The position numbers and the translations under genes are program-made. A stretch of 64,000 nt of DNA from an uncultured Corynebacterium sp. GTDB lineage: Bacteria > Actinomycetota > Actinomycetes > Mycobacteriales > Mycobacteriaceae. The stretch lies in NCBI RefSeq assembly GCF_947253065.1, contig NZ_CAMXWS010000006.1:1-64000 (forward strand), written 5' to 3'. The notes beneath the pieces are model-generated. The model did not search any database. It saw only the letters and a list, made by a program, of their open reading frames with translations, and had not been told where the DNA came from. Positions 61,471 to 64,000 of this stretch are shown here, piece after piece (the first letter of the stretch is position 1; every line of letters begins with the position of its first letter).

Positions 61471-62874
61471 CTAGACCGATGGACGTTGCCAGATGAAGTG
61501 GCCCGTGCTCTGCAGGTCCTCATTGGCGGGATCCAACGGAATGCCCTTGCGCTCACGGATACACAGTGACACGATCAGGCCGACCAGGCTCGCACCAACC
61601 AAGTAAGCAGTGATACCCCAGGAAGAACCAGTGCTTTCATAGATCCACGATGCGATGAACGGGGCGAAAGCACCGCCGAGGATTGCGCCGATGGCATAGG
61701 TGATTGACGTGCCTGAAGCGCGAACAGAAGCCGGAAACAGCTCAGCGAACAATGCCGCCACCTGGCCATAGGTGAAACCGAGTGCGAGTGCAAAGAAGAT
61801 CAGCGCAGCATAGATCTTGCCCATCTCAGCAGTGTTGACCATGGGGAAGAGAATGAATGCCGCAACGGTCTGAATGATGAATCCACCGACGAGAGTGGTC
61901 TTGCGTCCCAGATAATCGGAAGCCCAACCAGTGACGAATGTAGACACCATCCACACAGCGCCCGCCACGGTGACAGCAAACAGGATCGGCCCGCGTTCTA
62001 GGGCCATGCCCTCCGGGTTGGTGGTGTAGTTCTGCAGGTACCCGCCAGTGGTCATGTACCCCAGCACGCTATTCGCGGCGAAGATTAATGCGCCGGTAAC
62101 CACGACAGGGAAGTACTTCCGGAACAGAGTTCCGATCGGGTTTGTCACCTGCCCTGCGGAGATCGCTGTCAATTCTTCATAAACAGGCGATTCGTCCACG
62201 CCACGGCGCACCCACCAACCCAGCAACACCAACACTGCAGAGAACAAGAAAGGGATACGCCAACCCCACTCAACAAAAGCATCACCGGGCGCGATCAGAT
62301 TCATCACATACAGTGCCCCCGAGGACATTAAAAGACCTGCCGGTGCGCCGATCTGCGGGCCAGCGCCGAAGAGGCCACGCTTATGTGTCGGGGCATGTTC
62401 CACTGCCAAAAGCACAGCGGAACCCCACTCGCCGCCCGCGGAAATGCCTTGAACCAGGCGAAGCAGCACGAGCAGGATGGGGGAGAGCATCCCGATCGAG
62501 TCGTAGGTGGGCAGCACACCGATCAAGGTGGTGGCACCACCCATGGACAACAAAGTGACCATCAAGACCGCGCGACGGCCGAGCTTGTCCGCGTAGTGGC
62601 CAGCTAAAAAAGCACCGAGTGGGCGGAAAAGGAAGGACAATCCCACCGTGAGGAATGCCACCAGCGTGCCGCCAGCAGAACCCAAGGGTGCGAACATCGC
62701 GTGCTTGAACACCAATCCGGCGGTGGCCGCATAAAGGAAGAAGTCGTACCACTCGATCGCGGTGCCAGCAGTAGTGGCTGCCACGACGCGGCGGCGTTCG
62801 GATTGGAGGGATGGGTTCGACGTGGCGTGGATAAGCGCTGTGTTCTGTGTGCCTTCTTTTGGTTCAGAAACCAT
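61471..62874 (-). CDS. MFS transporter, metabolite:H+ symporter (MHS) family
   Basis: The 467-residue protein has twelve helices and the MHS signatures TAGTAIEWYDFFLYAATAGLVF, FRPLGAFLAGHYADKLGRRAVLM and GISAGGEWGSAVLLAVEHAP. This family carries citrate, shikimate, proline/betaine and other small acids with protons; the substrate here is not predictable. It lies between prs and rplY, with a terminator on each side, so it is an independent unit inserted in that conserved neighbourhood. Confidence 0.85.
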   Translation of the reverse strand: MVSEPKEGTQNTALIHATSNPSLQSERRRVVAATTAGTAIEWYDFFLYAATAGLVFKHAMFAPLGSAGGTLVAFLTVGLSFLFRPLGAFLAGHYADKLGRRAVLMVTLLSMGGATTLIGVLPTYDSIGMLSPILLVLLRLVQGISAGGEWGSAVLLAVEHAPTHKRGLFGAGPQIGAPAGLLMSSGALYVMNLIAPGDAFVEWGWRIPFLFSAVLVLLGWWVRRGVDESPVYEELTAISAGQVTNPIGTLFRKYFPVVVTGALIFAANSVLGYMTTGGYLQNYTTNPEGMALERGPILFAVTVAGAVWMVSTFVTGWASDYLGRKTTLVGGFIIQTVAAFILFPMVNTAEMGKIYAALIFFALALGFTYGQVAALFAELFPASVRASGTSITYAIGAILGGAFAPFIASWIYESTGSSWGITAYLVGASLVGLIVSLCIRERKGIPLDPANEDLQSTGHFIWQRPSV

Positions 62875-62925
62875 GCTTGGGAAGTTTATGCGAAATGCCC
62901 ACAGCGAGCGGACATTTGGAAAAAC

Positions 62926-63016
62926 AAACCCCTATTCCTAGATACCTATCTTCAAGGTCGCAGCGACTGGTCGGCGCCACACTCGTCGAAGAATAGGTAT
63001 TCAGGAATAGGGGTTT
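62926..63016. terminator. Long inverted repeat between prs and the MHS transporter gene
   Basis: Arms 62926-62953 and 62988-63016 pair over about 28 bases with two or three mismatches/bulges around a 34-base loop. On the minus strand, the direction of prs, the hairpin ends in GGGGTTTGTTTTTCC, so it can act as the prs terminator. The arms are longer than usual and the loop larger, so a miniature-element origin is possible. Confidence 0.65.
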
Positions 63017-63029
63017 AGAAAAACTTCGT

Positions 63030-64000
63030 TTAGGCCTGGCCCTCAAACAGGGTTGTCACAGAACCGTTCTCGAAGATCTCGTGGATCGTGCGTGCCAGCA
63101 GCGGGGCAATCGACAGCACAGTCAGGTTGCTCCATCCCTCCGTGGACTGCGGCAGGGTGTCGGTGGTGATGACCTCCTCAGCGCCACAGGTAGACAGACG
63201 CTCGCGGGCTGGATCGGAGAAGACGCCGTGCGTGGTAGCGATGACTACGGAGCGGGCACCAGCATCCTTGAGCACGCCCACTGCGCCAGCGATGGTGCCA
63301 CCGGTATCAATCATGTCGTCGAGGAGGATGCAGTCCTTGCCCTCCACATCACCGACGACGCGGTTGGACACGACCTTGTTCGCCGCATCGATATCGCGGG
63401 TCTTGTGCACGAATGCCATCGGTGCATCGCCCAGGGTGTTTGCCCACTTCTCAGCGGTCTTCACACGGCCAGCATCCGGGGAAACAACCACGAGGTTGTC
63501 CATCGAGTACTTGGACTTGATGTAGTCCGTCAAGATCGGCATGGCGTGCATGTGGTCGACCGGGCCATCGAAGAAGCCCTGGATCTGATCTGTGTGCAGG
63601 TCAACCGAGACGATACGGTCAGCGCCAGCAGCAGTGAGCAGGTCAGCGACCAGACGAGCGGAAATCGGCTCACGGCCACGGTGCTTCTTGTCCTGGCGCG
63701 CATATGGGTAGAACGGCAGGATCGCCGTGATGCGCTTTGCGGAGCCACGCTTCAGAGCATCAATCATGATGAGCTGCTCCATCAACCACTTGTTCAGCGG
63801 CTGAGCGTGGGACTGCATGACAAAGCAGTCAGCACCGCGAACAGACTCTTCAAAACGGATGAAGATCTCGCCGTTGGCGAAGTCGCGTGCGGTGGTGGGT
63901 ACAAGGTCGATGCCAAGTTCCTTTGCAACATTCTCCGCGAGGTCCGGGTGGGCCCGGCCGGAGAAGACCTTGAGGTCCTTGTGGCTTTCGACTTTCTTAC
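63030..64000 (-). CDS. prs: Ribose-phosphate pyrophosphokinase (5' end outside window)
   Basis: PRPP synthetase makes phosphoribosyl pyrophosphate for nucleotide, histidine and, in these bacteria, arabinogalactan precursor synthesis. The frame is open to the right edge of the window (about 323 codons), beginning within the family N-terminus (LKVFSGRAHPDLAENVAKELG) and showing FANGEIFIRFEESVRG, the flexible-loop region YPYARQDKKHRGREPI, and the PRPP-binding motif DCILLDDMIDTGGTIAGAV. Only the first few codons and the start are missing. In the usual order glmU lies upstream, outside the window. Confidence 0.95.
   Translation of the reverse strand, partial: KKVESHKDLKVFSGRAHPDLAENVAKELGIDLVPTTARDFANGEIFIRFEESVRGADCFVMQSHAQPLNKWLMEQLIMIDALKRGSAKRITAILPFYPYARQDKKHRGREPISARLVADLLTAAGADRIVSVDLHTDQIQGFFDGPVDHMHAMPILTDYIKSKYSMDNLVVVSPDAGRVKTAEKWANTLGDAPMAFVHKTRDIDAANKVVSNRVVGDVEGKDCILLDDMIDTGGTIAGAVGVLKDAGARSVVIATTHGVFSDPARERLSTCGAEEVITTDTLPQSTEGWSNLTVLSIAPLLARTIHEIFENGSVTTLFEGQA

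Overview
The window is a stretch of core chromosome from a Corynebacterium (Actinomycetota, mycolate-type relatives of Mycobacterium). The gene order mprB-pepD-moaB2-mscL, galU-glp-rimJ-glpR, pmt/rsmI, metG-tatD-rpfB-ksgA-ispE and rplY...prs follows the mycobacterial/corynebacterial backbone. Family markers support this: HtaA-type haem-binding proteins with DtxR boxes, a resuscitation-promoting factor, Glp/GlpR divisome proteins and DUF222/HNH genes. Species cannot be fixed from the sequence alone. Coding density is very high, no gap between genes exceeds about 250 bases, and I found no rRNA, tRNA, CRISPR array, insertion sequence or prophage.

Layout. 1-4.6 kb: end of the MprB sensor kinase, PepD protease, MoaB-like protein, MscL, and a folate cyclo-ligase/SAF-domain pair. 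4.6-9.2 kb: galU, Glp, an acetyltransferase, GlpR/SepX and a DUF4442 protein. 9.2-16.9 kb: a Tag-like glycosylase, DoxX, an anti-sigma-like protein, protein O-mannosyltransferase, RsmI, a BetP-type transporter and MetG. 16.9-22.8 kb: an HNH nuclease, a DUF3806 protein, TatD, RpfB, KsgA and IspE. 22.8-29.2 kb is more accessory: a MazF-type toxin-antitoxin pair, an ABC-F protein, a Tat-exported neutral ceramidase, an ABM protein, PPK2 and an alkyladenine glycosylase. 29.2-37.4 kb: a complete iron/haem block htaC-htaB-hmuV-hmuU-hmuT-htaA with the haem oxygenase gene hmuO beside it and three DtxR-like operator regions. 37.4-46.1 kb: HAD phosphatase, HIBCH-like hydrolase, a long GAPDH, ManA, and a two-gene unit encoding a UDP-sulfoquinovose synthase (SQD1/SqdB) and an SQD2/SqdX-like glycosyltransferase, then a large FAD dehydrogenase. 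46.1-53 kb: D-serine dehydratase and a divergent MFS carrier, YihY/BrkB, tandem patatins, a secreted protein and a collapsed paralogue of it. 53-64 kb: PrfC, two flavin or redox enzymes, two peptidyl-tRNA hydrolases flanking a nitronate monooxygenase, a TetR/membrane-protein pair, L25, an MHS transporter and the 3'-terminal part of prs.

How the parts connect. GalU makes UDP-glucose, the substrate of the sulfoquinovose synthase; the neighbouring glycosyltransferase would move sulfoquinovose onto diacylglycerol, so the window predicts a sulfolipid (SQDG) pathway. The hta/hmu/hmuO block would capture haem at the cell surface, import it and release its iron under DtxR control. A striking local feature is promoter economy: more than twenty genes have a TANNNT -10 box ending 6-9 nt before the start codon, the layout of leaderless mRNAs, and several divergent pairs are driven by -10 boxes that touch or overlap.
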